Below, one piece after another: positions 1 to 6,960 of a stretch of 20,078 nucleotides of DNA. Each line of letters starts with the position of its first letter. Positions within the stretch are counted from its first letter, which is position 1. Made by a program: the position numbers and the translations under genes. Source of the stretch: G026625185 sp963727835. GTDB lineage: Bacteria > Desulfobacterota > WTBG01 > JAGOGO01. The notes under the pieces are model-generated. The model had not been told where the DNA came from and made no database searches. It was given only the letters and a program-made list of their open reading frames with translations. The stretch covers positions 1-20,078 of the forward strand of contig CAVSIB010000049.1 in assembly GCA_963727835.1 (NCBI GenBank). The letters are read 5' to 3'.

Positions 1-188
1 ATGTGCACGTGATCGCCCGCTATCTCCATTTCTATCACTTCACAGTCCCGTGCTGCCAATATCTCTTTAAACAACTCCTTTGCCGTATCCCGTACCTCAC
101 CATCCAGTATCCATTTGCGATATTTCGGCGCCCATACAAGATGATACCGCGTATCGTAAACTGCATGGCTCATTCTTTTTATGCTCAT
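1..188 (-). CDS. tnpA: IS200-type transposase TnpA, N-terminal part (partial)
   Basis: Y1 single-strand transposase whose first 62 codons are visible; the 3' part runs past base 1. The start is the ATG at 186-188, giving a protein beginning MSIKRMSHAVYDTRYHLVWA, the same as the complete copy at 18345-18779. The HUH motif and catalytic tyrosine would lie beyond or at the window edge. Long open frames on the opposite strand here are shadows of this gene. Confidence 0.88.
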   Translation of the reverse strand, partial: MSIKRMSHAVYDTRYHLVWAPKYRKWILDGEVRDTAKELFKEILAARDCEVIEMEIAGDHVH

Positions 189-276
189 GCAGCCTATTTA
201 TACTAAAATACCAATTTATTTAAACCCTTTCCTCCCCGTGCTCCCGCACGGGGTATCCAGGGTTAGTTTTTCATGA
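1..276 (-). mobile_element. IS200-type insertion element, left copy, cut by window edge
   Basis: This is the transposase-start half of an IS200/IS605-family element. It aligns without gaps to 18592-18867 with three substitutions in 276 bases, and similarity stops abruptly after the hexamer TCATGA at 271-276, which fixes the element end. A perfect hairpin (stem CCCCGTGC, loop TCCC, 234-253) lies between that end and the transposase start, as expected for the left-end hairpin recognised by Y1 transposases. The end abuts the last codons of the yedF pseudogene, whose TGA stop is formed inside the TCATGA junction. The rest of the element lies outside the window. Confidence 0.9.
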
Positions 277-595
277 TTCCACAACTTCCACCATGTTGGT
301 AATCGTTCCAATTTTAAGCTTATCTTTTAATTGATAAAAATTAATGCGGGTCCGCAGGAGAAAATTCCCACCCCTTTATTTTGCAAAATTTCTAAAGCTT
401 CAATAACCGGAGAACCATACGTGGCCAACTTTACACCTTCGTTCAATAAAATAATTTTCTGGGGTCTGGGGTTAGCATCAACTAAAGTGTAAATAAAAGC
501 CTCCATCAGAGTCTCACCCAATTTTCTGGCTCCTTTCCCCAATACATCAGTACTGATTAGGATTATCTGTCCCACACTTAATTTCTTATTCTTAT

Positions 596-1449
596 GGGTA
601 AAGTCTGATTATTCGGACCTAATATATTGATAAGTAGTTTTAATTAAACAGGTTTCTTGCTCTTTGAAATTCATGGTTCTGTGATTATACCTCCATACGT
701 ATTCTCCGAGGTATAAAGGAAGGCGTTTTTTTCTGATACCTCCTTTTTCTGATAGCTTTCGTTTGAGGTATCCCCAGAAACCTTCCAGTCCATTAATATG
801 GCTGCCTTTTGCGTCAACATACTGGTTCTTACTGTGGTTAACGAGTCGATGAACATATCCTTTTGCTGCAATGCCGGTATAGCCTCGCCAGGTGTCTGAG
901 CAGACGATTGATCCTTTCTTGACTTGTTTTAGAATTCTCGGCTGTAACTGTTTTGCTTCAACTCCATCGATCAGTTCTGCCCATACTTTTCCGCTCCTGC
1001 ACAGGATACCAAAAACCGGTTGCTTTGTTGTGCCCCTTCCTCGCTTTGACTGGCCATGGCGGCACTTTACCGCGTGACGTTTGTTTTTCCATTGGCCCCC
1101 TAAATACGTCTCATCGACTTCACCTGCTCCTTCAAATACTGCGGGGACATCCTGAACCATGACCATCCGCACTAAGGTCAATACCTTCAGAAGCATATAC
1201 CGGGAGATATTGACCCTTGAGAGCATAGTGTTACTTGAATGTTCAAGAAGAAATTCTTGGATTACTTTTCTCACAGTAGAATGGTTGATTCTAACTCGCT
1301 TCCTCGGATCACTAAAAGCTTTCCGACACTCGCAACATCTGAATCGACCATCTCTTAAAATCCAGTATTTTTCACTTGAACATTTCGGACAGTGAAATTT
1401 CATCCCTACAATGATTACCACTGTAGGTCCGGAATTTCAAACTTTACCC
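596..1449 (-). mobile_element. IS1595-family insertion sequence inside yedF
   Basis: An 854-bp element bounded by imperfect 26-bp terminal inverted repeats: GGGTAAAGTCTGATTATTCG... at 596-621 and its partner ending at 1449, matching at about 21 of 26 positions (outer GGGTAAAGT and inner CGGACCTA are identical). It carries one transposase on the minus strand. Flanks both contain AATAAG-like sequence in the yedF frame, compatible with a worn target duplication, but a clean 8-bp repeat is not visible. The transposase frame is uninterrupted, so the insertion may still be active or fairly recent. Confidence 0.85.
609..1403 (-). CDS. IS1595-family transposase (ISXO2-like DDE domain)
   Basis: Transposase of 264 residues from ATG 1403; an upstream in-frame GTG at 1421 would add six residues. 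An N-terminal zinc ribbon (CPKC near residue 5 and CCEC near 24) precedes a helical region and the ISXO2-like catalytic domain. Acidic residues are visible in GEVDETYLGG, in CSDTWRGY and in HINGLEGFWGYLK, the usual IS1595 spacing. A basic stretch around KRGRGTTKQPVFG lies between the first two. The gene almost fills the element, and no passenger gene is present. Length and motif order are normal for the family. Confidence 0.92.
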   Translation of the reverse strand: MKFHCPKCSSEKYWILRDGRFRCCECRKAFSDPRKRVRINHSTVRKVIQEFLLEHSSNTMLSRVNISRYMLLKVLTLVRMVMVQDVPAVFEGAGEVDETYLGGQWKNKRHAVKCRHGQSKRGRGTTKQPVFGILCRSGKVWAELIDGVEAKQLQPRILKQVKKGSIVCSDTWRGYTGIAAKGYVHRLVNHSKNQYVDAKGSHINGLEGFWGYLKRKLSEKGGIRKKRLPLYLGEYVWRYNHRTMNFKEQETCLIKTTYQYIRSE

Positions 1450-1688
1450 TTATTATTTACTTCAGGTACTTCTCCTTTTATGATCGCAAGACGATATTCA
1501 CCTGTTTTTTCTTCTACCTTTAACGAACACCCACGCTTAACGTTTTCACGGGCAATAGTATTATCTACGATCACTATTAACATGCCTTCAATCATCTAAT
1601 CTTAGATATTCTTAGTTTGAAGCACTGGTTGCGGACGAAAATGTCCGCGAGCATCTAATTTCTTTATCATTTGATTATCACCACCTTT

Positions 1689-2738
1689 TTAGGTTACGAT
1701 TATTTTTTCTTTAGGTGCAGCGACTACTTCTCCGATAATCACTGCCTCATTTACCTTTTTTTCCCTTAATTGAGCAAGAAGACTATCCACCTTTCCCCTA
1801 GGCACAGAAATCAAAAGGCCACCGGAAGTTTGTGGGTCAAAAAAAATATCCTGAAGATACTGGGGAACAGTTGAATCAAATCGGACCCATTGAGAAAAAA
1901 ATTCTTTGTTTCGATAGGTACCTCCCGGCACCATACCCTTGGTTGCGAATTCCTTGGCTTCAGAAAAATAGGGAACTTTCCCAGCATAGACTATCATTCC
2001 AAAGCCATTTCCTCTTATCATTTCACTTAAGTGACCTAAAAGACCAAAGCCGGTAATATCAGTGCAGGCACTAACGCCTACTTCTTGCATCGCAATTGAG
2101 GCACCTTTATTTAGGGTAACCATGGTGTTTGAAACCATAGTAATAGTTTCTTTACCTGCCATCCCCCCTTTAATGGCAGTATTGATAATACCCGTACCCA
2201 AAGGTTTGCTAAGTATCAGGTAATCTCCAATGTGGGCACTCATATTGGAGAGCACTTTTCCCGGGTGAATAATGCCAGTAACAGAAAGCCCATATTTAAT
2301 CTCATTGTTTTCTACTGAATGCCCGCCAACCAAAGTGGTTTCTGCCTCTATGAGCTTGTCAAGACCACCACGAAGAATTGCCTTGAGAACCCCAATATCC
2401 AAAGTTTTTATGGGGAAGCAGACAACGTTCATGGCGGTAAGAGGCTTGCCGCCCATCGCATAGACATCAGACAATGCATTTGCTGCCGCAATCTGGCCAA
2501 AAATATACGGGTCATCGACGACAGGGGTTAAAAAATCAACCGTTTGAATGAGTGCTAACTCATCCGTGATTTTATAGACTCCAGCATCATCCGCCTTCTC
2601 AAACCCAACAATGAGATTTGGATCCTGAATTAATGGCAACTCACAAAGCGCTTTATCAAGGTCCCCCGGACCTAATTTAGAAGCTCACCCCGCCCCTTTG
2701 ACGGTTTGCGTCAGGCGAAGGTTCTTTAGCTCATCCAT
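1689..2738 (-). CDS. selD: Selenide, water dikinase SelD, a selenoprotein (UGA = Sec18)
   Basis: SelD makes selenophosphate from selenide and ATP, the selenium donor for selenocysteine and selenouridine. The open frame usually called would begin at 2639, but the true start is the ATG at 2738, preceded by AGGAG. The added N-terminus contains the catalytic-site motif GAGUASKLGPGDLDKAL with an in-frame TGA at 2685-2687 (codon 18) exactly where homologues have Cys or Sec, followed by the conserved Lys. Full length is 349 residues, normal for SelD. Other family motifs: DDAGVYK, QTVDFLTPVVDDPYIFGQIA, ANALSDVYAMGG, GGHSVE and FDPQTSGGLL. A bSECIS-like hairpin follows the UGA. It sits between two broken selenium genes (yedF and a LysR regulator) yet is intact, suggesting it is still used. 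Confidence 0.93.
2659..2673 (-). promoter_or_regulatory. Bacterial SECIS-like hairpin for SelD Sec insertion
   Basis: On the minus strand the perfect hairpin AGGTCC-GGG-GGACCT starts 11 nt after the UGA, putting the G-rich apical loop 17 nt after the UGA. This fits the bacterial SECIS rule of a short stem just downstream with G at the start of the loop, which SelB recognises. The stem encodes the conserved LGPGD stretch, so part of the pairing may reflect coding constraint. Confidence 0.75.
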
Positions 2739-2761
2739 AGTTTTCTCCTGTAGCAAAATAC

Positions 2762-2781
2762 CCTGCCCTTTTCAGGACAGG
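2762..2781 (-). promoter_or_regulatory. GNRA-capped hairpin in the selD leader
   Basis: On the minus strand CCTGTCCT-GAAA-AGGGCAGG forms an 8-bp stem (one G-U pair) closed by a GAAA tetraloop, 23 nt upstream of the selD ATG and just before its ribosome binding site. No U-run follows, so it is not a normal terminator. It may be a leader structure controlling selD; the role is inferred only from position. Confidence 0.4.
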
Positions 2782-2883
2782 AGAAGCCTTTGAATCTGCA
2801 TACCCAGTAGAACAATTACATTTTAATTTTATATAATTATAACCATCACTAAAATAAACATATTAAAAACCCTTATTTATTTC

Positions 2884-2999
2884 CTATCCCTTGTCCCCAT
2901 TCAATGCTTCCTCAACCTCTTCCCGTGTAGCGATTCCGCTTAGGAATCATGGAACATTTGCACCACCCGATTATGAATTGTTTTTGTTGCTTTGTAACT
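2884..2999 (-). pseudogene. Short unassigned coding remnant upstream of selD
   Basis: Two protein-like pieces in different frames lie on the minus strand: SYKATKTIHNRVVQMFHDS, then a frame change, then GIATREEVEEALNGDKG ending at TAG (2884-2886). An AGGAG lies at 3009-3013, but no start codon follows at the right place. The pieces look like helices of a protein of about 40 residues. I do not recognise the family. The rest of 2782-3233 is AT-rich with nothing else I can assign. Confidence 0.35.
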
Positions 3000-3233
3000 G
3001 CTGGTAGTCTCCTTTTTTTGGGGGGAATCAAGAAACTATTTAAAATTTAAGCAAATTTCCCCAATATGTCAATTAGATTATTCATATATAAAAATAATAA
3101 ATCCTGCCTTTTACCTATCGTCAGACAAAAAAAATTAAAGATTGAATGATTTTTAAGGGAAATAGAAATATAAGAGTTTGTTTACTAACAAGAGATAAGC
3201 ACCTCGACTTTAGTTTGTTCGAGAAGAAATTTT

Positions 3234-3255
3234 AAAAAAGCTCACCTAATGGTGA
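3234..3255 (-). terminator. Weak rho-independent terminator after the LysR pseudogene
   Basis: On the minus strand TCACC-ATTA-GGTGA is followed by GC and six T. It lies about 70 nt past the final stop of the LysR pseudogene. The stem is only 5 bp, so termination would be weak. The stretch between it and the pseudogene shows nothing else. Confidence 0.45.
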
Positions 3256-3323
3256 TTTAATTTTCCCTCACCAGAGAACAATATAAACATCTTGAAAATT
3301 TTTATTTTTTAAATTGAGAGAGC

Positions 3324-4127
3324 TTACAGAGTTCCGTTATTTAAATCCTCTTGGACTGCTCGGCGGGACAATAACGAACAACCGATCCCGCTCCTTATCC
3401 TACAAAGCACTGCAGTTGTGCTTTCTAGTCTCATAACCACATTTAAGTGGCCGCTGTCAAAACCCGTAGTCTCTCAATGTGCGTGTTTCACTGCCTTCCT
3501 CGCGAAAGACAAAAGGGATTTCTTTCAGTTTCTCCAGCGTAATATCACCCATAACTCAAAGGAACAATGAGTACCAACTCATCTTTGACAAACTTATGAT
3601 TTTCCCACTTTAAATTCTCCATGACAGCACCAACGATACCAAGCTCAATCCGGTTATTGACAACAATAGCTTCAATAACTTTTTTTTATCTCCAATCGTC
3701 GGTTTTATAATAATATCAGAGAAATTATTTCTAAAGCCTTTAATAAGTGAAGGGAAAATATACCCACCCGGGATAGTGCTCGCTCCTACAACAAGTTCAC
3801 CTTTTACTACACCCTTGAGGTTCCATAGTGTTTGCTCTGCCTCTCTTTTAAATCTTAAATTTTTTTGTGCATATTCATAAAGGATATCTCTCACTTTAGT
3901 AGGAACAACATCAGTGAAGGAAGGCATTACCCAGAAGCCTTTTAACGCCTTATATATTCGGGAAGGGTTGATTGAGAAAGATGGTAACCCTTCGGCCGCC
4001 CTGAAAAACGATTATTTTAAAAAAAAATTTTTATTTGATTGATTTTCGCTATAAGTTCTGAACTCCGTTCCCATAAGCCCCGTTCAGAAAATTAGTGATC
4101 AGAAACCACGTTATGAAGGTTTGTCAT
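3324..4127 (-). pseudogene. LysR-type regulator, probably selenium-associated, multiply frameshifted
   Basis: The N-terminal HTH region (ATG 4127, MTNLH...; then FFRAAEGL...) is degraded. The linker and first half of the effector domain are readable from 3927 (DILYEYAQKNLRFKREAEQT, KGELVVGASTIPGGYIFPSL). At the run of eight T at 3680-3687 the frame shifts; NRIELGIVGAVMENLKWE then continues to a TGA. A further shift gives LEKLKEIPFVFREEGSETR, and another gives NVVMRLEST...GCSLLSRRAVQEDLNNGTL, ending at TAA 3324-3326. Together they cover a full LysR protein of about 300 residues. The STIPGEYILP and LSRRAVEEEL signatures and the position next to selD and yedF resemble the selenium-metabolism LysR group. 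It begins four bases after the PilZ gene stop, so the two were probably cotranscribed. Confidence 0.82.
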
Positions 4128-4130
4128 TTT

Positions 4131-4640
4131 TTACGATTTTTTCGGGCCAAGAATTTTATCTACTTCATTTTCTCTTTCCTTGGAAATTGCATCTATTCTT
4201 TCTTTACCTTCGAGTGAGAGATTTAAAAATTTTACTCCCATTCCGGCTAAAGATATTCCTTCAGGTGTCACTACTTCTTCCTTTTGTTGCCATGCCACCT
4301 CACAAAACACCTCGATTACTTCTTTTCCATCCGGCAAGACAATTTTTACATCACATTGAGTTCCCACATCCAGGGGAGCGTTCGTTGGGATGAATACCCC
4401 GCCTTGGCCAATATTACTGAGGTAGTGTTCTACAAATGCTTTGGAGGTTGAATAAACAAGTTTAAATCTCTTGGGAATGCGAATAAACCGTCGACGTTCA
4501 GAAAAATCTTCTTCCGCGGCGGCCTTAACAATTTCGGTCAAAAGCTGAATTGTTTCAGATGCGTATGAAGTGCCGCAAAAGGGGCATTGGAGGGTACTCT
4601 GATCTATTTCCTTGGTACAATAAGGACAAAATAGTTTCAC
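4131..4640 (-). CDS. Zinc-ribbon PilZ-domain protein (TIGR02266-like)
   Basis: PilZ domains bind cyclic di-GMP and steer motility, surface polysaccharide or gene expression. This 169-residue protein begins with a zinc ribbon (CPYC at 5-8, CPFCG at 19-23), then a short linker and the PilZ domain: RRFIRIPKRFKLVY near 50-63 supplies the arginine-rich entry motif, and LSNIGQGGVFI and GMGVKFLNLS are the later conserved strands. This form with an N-terminal ribbon resembles the TIGR02266 group common in deltaproteobacteria. The start is GTG at 4638-4640, with AGGAGG eight bases upstream, which decides it. The charged C-terminal tail (KERENEVDKILGPKKS) has no known role. Whether it still binds c-di-GMP is not shown, because the second motif (D/NxSxxG) reads NIGQGG. 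Confidence 0.85.
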   Translation of the reverse strand: MKLFCPYCTKEIDQSTLQCPFCGTSYASETIQLLTEIVKAAAEEDFSERRRFIRIPKRFKLVYSTSKAFVEHYLSNIGQGGVFIPTNAPLDVGTQCDVKIVLPDGKEVIEVFCEVAWQQKEEVVTPEGISLAGMGVKFLNLSLEGKERIDAISKERENEVDKILGPKKS

Positions 4641-4816
4641 GTATTAATCCTCCTCTATATGGTGAATCCTTTAATTTTCTAAACAAGAAAGGGTTTTGAT
4701 CTTCGCTTCCTCGGCTTAAAAATTTCAATTCACTCACCTGACAAAGCTTTGCCATAACGTGAGCAAAAAATCAAGTAACGGGGTTCACCAATGATTTTTC
4801 AAGCCTTAGTGAATTA

Positions 4817-5016
4817 CCCCGCCCACAGGGCGGGGCATCTTAAAATTCCATTTTCGATACTTCGGAGCTCACACCAAATGATATTTCGTGTCATATACCG
4901 CATAACTGGTTCTTTTTAGTTCCATGCGTTAACTATAACACGTTTTTCCCTGCCTTCGGCAGGAGAACTTTTCATCCCCGTTTACAAAACGGGGTATTCA
5001 AGTTCTGATTTTGCAT
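4817..5016 (-). mobile_element. Miniature IS200 derivative with both hairpin ends
   Basis: A non-autonomous remnant of about 200 bp. Its left-end hairpin (CCCCGTTT-ACA-AAACGGGG, 4976-4994) and right-end hairpin (CCCCGCCC-ACA-GGGCGGGG, 4817-4835) correspond in position to the CCCCGTGC hairpins of the full element at 18316-18867. The outer sequence after the left hairpin (GGGGTATTCAAGTTCTGATT) also resembles that element (GGGGTATCCAGGGTTAGTTT). Between them lies an internally deleted tnpA. An extra hairpin CCTGCC-TTC-GGCAGG is at 4949-4963. It may be a different IS200 subtype from the full copies. Confidence 0.8.
4837..4925 (-). pseudogene. tnpA: tnpA remnant with internal deletion
   Basis: From ATG 4925 the minus strand reads MELKRTSYAVYDTKYHLV, then TGA, then APKYRKWNFKMP. 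This matches the start of the complete TnpA (MSIKRMSHAVYDTRYHLVWAPKYRKW) with the Trp codon changed to TGA. After KYRKW the frame jumps to a short end like the EFDF terminus, so about 110 codons including the HUH motif and catalytic Tyr are gone. It is not functional. Confidence 0.85.
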
Positions 5017-5049
5017 AAAAAAGAACATGGTTTTTGAATTCTTGGGGAC

Positions 5050-5089
5050 AAAAAGAGCCTCTCAAGCTTATTTAAGCTTGGAGGCTCTT
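5050..5089 (-). terminator. Rho-independent terminator of the HU operon
   Basis: On the minus strand a long hairpin with arms GAGCCTC-CAAGCTT and AAGCTTG-A-GAGGCTC is followed directly by TTTTT. It lies 25 bases after the HU stop codon and is the strongest terminator in the window. Confidence 0.9.
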
Positions 5090-5114
5090 ATGTGATAACG
5101 TCTTTATCGCTTAG

Positions 5115-5390
5115 TTACGAACGTCCAACAGCATCCTTCAGTGCTTTCCCTGGTTTAAATACAGGGACAGTTTTAGCCTTTATTTTTATTTTCGCTCCGG
5201 TTTGAGGATTCCTTCCATTTCTGGCTTTCCTTTTCCTCGCACCAAAGGTTCCAAAACCAATCAGGGTTACATCATCTTTTTTCTTGAGTGCTTTGGTAAT
5301 AGTATCAATCACACAATCAACTGCCGCGCTGGCTGATTTTTTTGTTTTTGTTACCTTGGCAACTGCATCTATCAAATTTGCCTTATTCAT
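5115..5390 (-). CDS. hup: HU-family DNA-binding protein
   Basis: Histone-like HU bends and compacts DNA as a dimer. The 91-residue protein starts MNKANLIDAVAK, has helices 1-2 in the first 40 residues, the signature GFGTFGARKRKARNGRNPQT (residues 45-64) covering the family motif and the start of the DNA-binding arm, and ends KAVPVFKPGK-type (TVPVFKPGKALKDAV). Length and sequence are typical and nothing is missing. AGGAGGG precedes the ATG. It follows the lysine-rich gene by 28 bases and shares its terminator, so the two are very probably one transcript of nucleoid proteins. Which of HU-alpha, HU-beta or an IHF-like paralogue it replaces cannot be told. Confidence 0.95.
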   Translation of the reverse strand: MNKANLIDAVAKVTKTKKSASAAVDCVIDTITKALKKKDDVTLIGFGTFGARKRKARNGRNPQTGAKIKIKAKTVPVFKPGKALKDAVGRS

Positions 5391-5418
5391 CTTTATATCC
5401 CTCCTCTCTTAACCTTTT

Positions 5419-5613
5419 TTACCGCTTTTTTGCTTTCTTTTTTGAGGTGGCTTTTTTTGCTGGTTTCTTTTTCCCAGCTACAACTTTTGCTTTTTTTAAA
5501 TCTGCCTCAAGCATTTTCAGTTTTCCTTTTCCTGCGTTAAGCTTCTTGGTTAGTGAGTTTAAGCTCGTTTTGGCATACTTGATCCTTAATGCAAGCTGTT
5601 TTGCTGTAGCCAT
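5419..5613 (-). CDS. Small lysine/alanine-rich basic protein, likely nucleoid-associated
   Basis: The protein has 64 residues and a clean start (ATG 5613 after AGGAGG). The first 45 residues are heptad-like and probably form a helix or short coiled coil (LALRIKYAKTSLNSLTKKLN, then LKMLEADLKKAK). The last 20 are almost only Lys, Ala and Pro (GKKKPAKKATSKKKAKKR), the kind of tail seen on histone H1-like proteins and on the extended HU proteins of some bacteria. No catalytic motif is present. Cotranscription with HU supports a role in DNA or RNA binding, for example as a chromatin linker; this is inferred. I do not know a named family for it. Confidence 0.8.
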   Translation of the reverse strand: MATAKQLALRIKYAKTSLNSLTKKLNAGKGKLKMLEADLKKAKVVAGKKKPAKKATSKKKAKKR

Positions 5614-6216
5614 AATACCTTCCTCCTGTTTAAAAATTGATGAGAATTTAATGACAATTCAATTCTTTTTACCAGATTGTAACTGCGTTGTAAAGAATTT
5701 TTTTTATTATTATGCATTGTTTCATTGTACCAATGAAGCCCATTGCATCTTCCATTATTGGGTACTCCTATATGTTGACCATTGCCATCATCAAAGGCTG
5801 TCATAAGTATCTTCAAACGCCTTTCACACAAAATTTAGGTCCTATCTTGTTCCTAATGACCTTTTTTATGGTAGCCTTACTATTATCAGCATTGCACTTT
5901 AGGTTCGGTTAAAACCATTTATTCTCGCTGTTACTTTTTCGCTATACCCTCCCAAATCAGCAACTCGAGTTCCCTCCCAAATTTTACAACAGGATTTTTT
6001 TACCCTTTTTTGAGCTACAAAAGACCACTCGTGCGCTAATGACGACTCGGCCAAAAACGGTTATAATAAAACCACACCACGATGAGATGGCCCTTTATTC
6101 GTATTGAACCCAGATTTACAAGAATATGTGAAACTCGCGCTTCGTGGGACAATATCTTGAATATCTAAGGAAATTTACAAAATAAGAAACATGTTTTATC
6201 TTGACTGCTAGGGAAA
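5614..6216. other. Gene-free interval between the HU operon and fmdE-like gene
   Basis: About 600 bases separate two divergent transcription units. The promoter of the HU operon should lie in 5640-5700 on the minus strand (a TTTACA and a TTGTCA are present, but -10 boxes are weak). A plus-strand frame at 5712-5912 could encode hydrophobic segments, but it has no ribosome binding site or recognisable motif and I do not call it. From 5920 to 6200 I see no gene, RNA or repeat. Confidence 0.5.
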
Positions 6217-6241
6217 TTTGTCATAGCGTTATAATGACAAA
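6217..6241. promoter_or_regulatory. Inverted repeat over a -10-like box upstream of fmdE-like gene
   Basis: TTTGTCAT and ATGACAAA are perfect 8-bp arms separated by nine bases, with TATAAT at 6230-6235 inside. The repeat lies about 50 bases before the start codon, a usual place for an operator. A TTGACT at 6201 is 23 bases from TATAAT, too far for a normal sigma-70 promoter, so the exact promoter is unclear. Confidence 0.5.
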
Positions 6242-6288
6242 ATGATAATTTAACTCGATAACCTGTTCTCCTCGCAAAGGTGATGAAC

Positions 6289-6879
6289 ATGGATGACATA
6301 CAATCTCTCTATCAAAAGGCCGGGACATTTCACGGGAGTGTCTGCGCTGGCATAATATTGGGGGTCAGAATGGCCTTTCTGGCCTGTCAAATGCATGGCG
6401 TAAACGATCCCAACAGCCCAGAAAACTGCAAAAAATTAATAACCTGGGTTGAAATTGACCGGTGCGCTACTGATGGCATCCAAAGCGTTACGGGTTGTTC
6501 TTTGGGGCGACGTACTCTTAAACTCATAAACTATGGGATTTTGGCGGCTACGTTTTTGAATGTGGAGTCCCAAAAAGCCTTCCGGATATCTGTTCATCCT
6601 GATTCCCGCAATAAAGCCAAGGCGCTCTTGCCTGAGTTAATGGATAGTAATCTTGCTTATATAGAAGCTTATAAGCAAATGACCGACAACGATCTTTTCG
6701 TTGTAGAAGAAGTTCGGGTTGAGGTCCCAGAACGGGAAATGCCCGGCCCGCCCCCTAAACGGACCGCGTGTACTCTGTGTGGCGAGGAAATTCTTAAGGG
6801 TTGGGAAATAATAAAGGAAGACAAAACACTCTGTCGGCGCTGTGCGGACATGCCCCTTTATTATACTCCACTTAAATAA
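6289..6879 (+). CDS. FmdE-domain protein with C-terminal zinc finger
   Basis: The protein belongs to the family named after subunit E of molybdenum formylmethanofuran dehydrogenase; outside methanogens these are stand-alone proteins linked to molybdenum or tungsten enzymes with unsettled function. The FmdE domain has FHGSVCAGIILGVRMA early (about residues 14-29), WVEIDRCATDGIQSVTGCSL (about 56-75) and GRRTLKLINYG. The invariant His, Cys and Asp residues are present. The C-terminus has a CTLC...CRRC zinc finger of TraR/DksA-like type. The start chosen is ATG 6289 because AAAGGTG precedes it at the right distance; GTG 6280 and ATG 6283 are also in frame. The molybdopterin-binding gene follows by 81 bases on the same strand, so a shared role in molybdenum or tungsten cofactor metabolism is likely. 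Confidence 0.85.
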   Translation: MDDIQSLYQKAGTFHGSVCAGIILGVRMAFLACQMHGVNDPNSPENCKKLITWVEIDRCATDGIQSVTGCSLGRRTLKLINYGILAATFLNVESQKAFRISVHPDSRNKAKALLPELMDSNLAYIEAYKQMTDNDLFVVEEVRVEVPEREMPGPPPKRTACTLCGEEILKGWEIIKEDKTLCRRCADMPLYYTPLK

Positions 6880-6960
6880 ACATTACTACCAACCAACAGA
6901 TAAAGATACCCCATCTCTTTAATCACAGCTAATAAAAATTATTACCAAAAGAGTCGTACC

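Larger units (their letters stand above)
271..1670 (-). pseudogene. yedF: yedF (TusA-like + DsrE-like selenium protein), broken and split by an IS
   Basis: YedF-type proteins have an N-terminal TusA/SirA domain and a C-terminal DsrE-like domain and often sit beside selD. The N-terminal half is at 1450-1670, starting at ATG 1670 (MIKKLDARG...); it reads through TAA and TAG where the frame should continue, and the usual CPQP motif is RPQP. The C-terminal half is at 271-595: the stretch ILISTDVLGKGARKLGETLM is clear, but a one-base loss near 350 (after SCG) throws the frame out, and the expected ending (FYQLKDKLKIGTITNMVEVV) continues in the next frame to a TGA at 271-273. An IS1595-type element (596-1449) separates the halves. 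The N-terminal half also seems shortened internally. The gene cannot make a normal product. Confidence 0.85.

Noticed and set aside
588..1458. Exact 8-bp target duplication around the IS1595-type element
   Set aside because: AATAAG occurs on both sides, but the 8 bases directly next to the TIRs (AATAATAA and ATAAGAAT on the minus strand) are not identical, so I do not claim a duplication.
5712..5912. Plus-strand frame with hydrophobic segments (GPILFLMTFFMVALLLSAL)
   Set aside because: No ribosome binding site, no recognisable family, and AT-rich non-coding DNA often yields such translations. It may be a worn fragment, but support is too weak to call.
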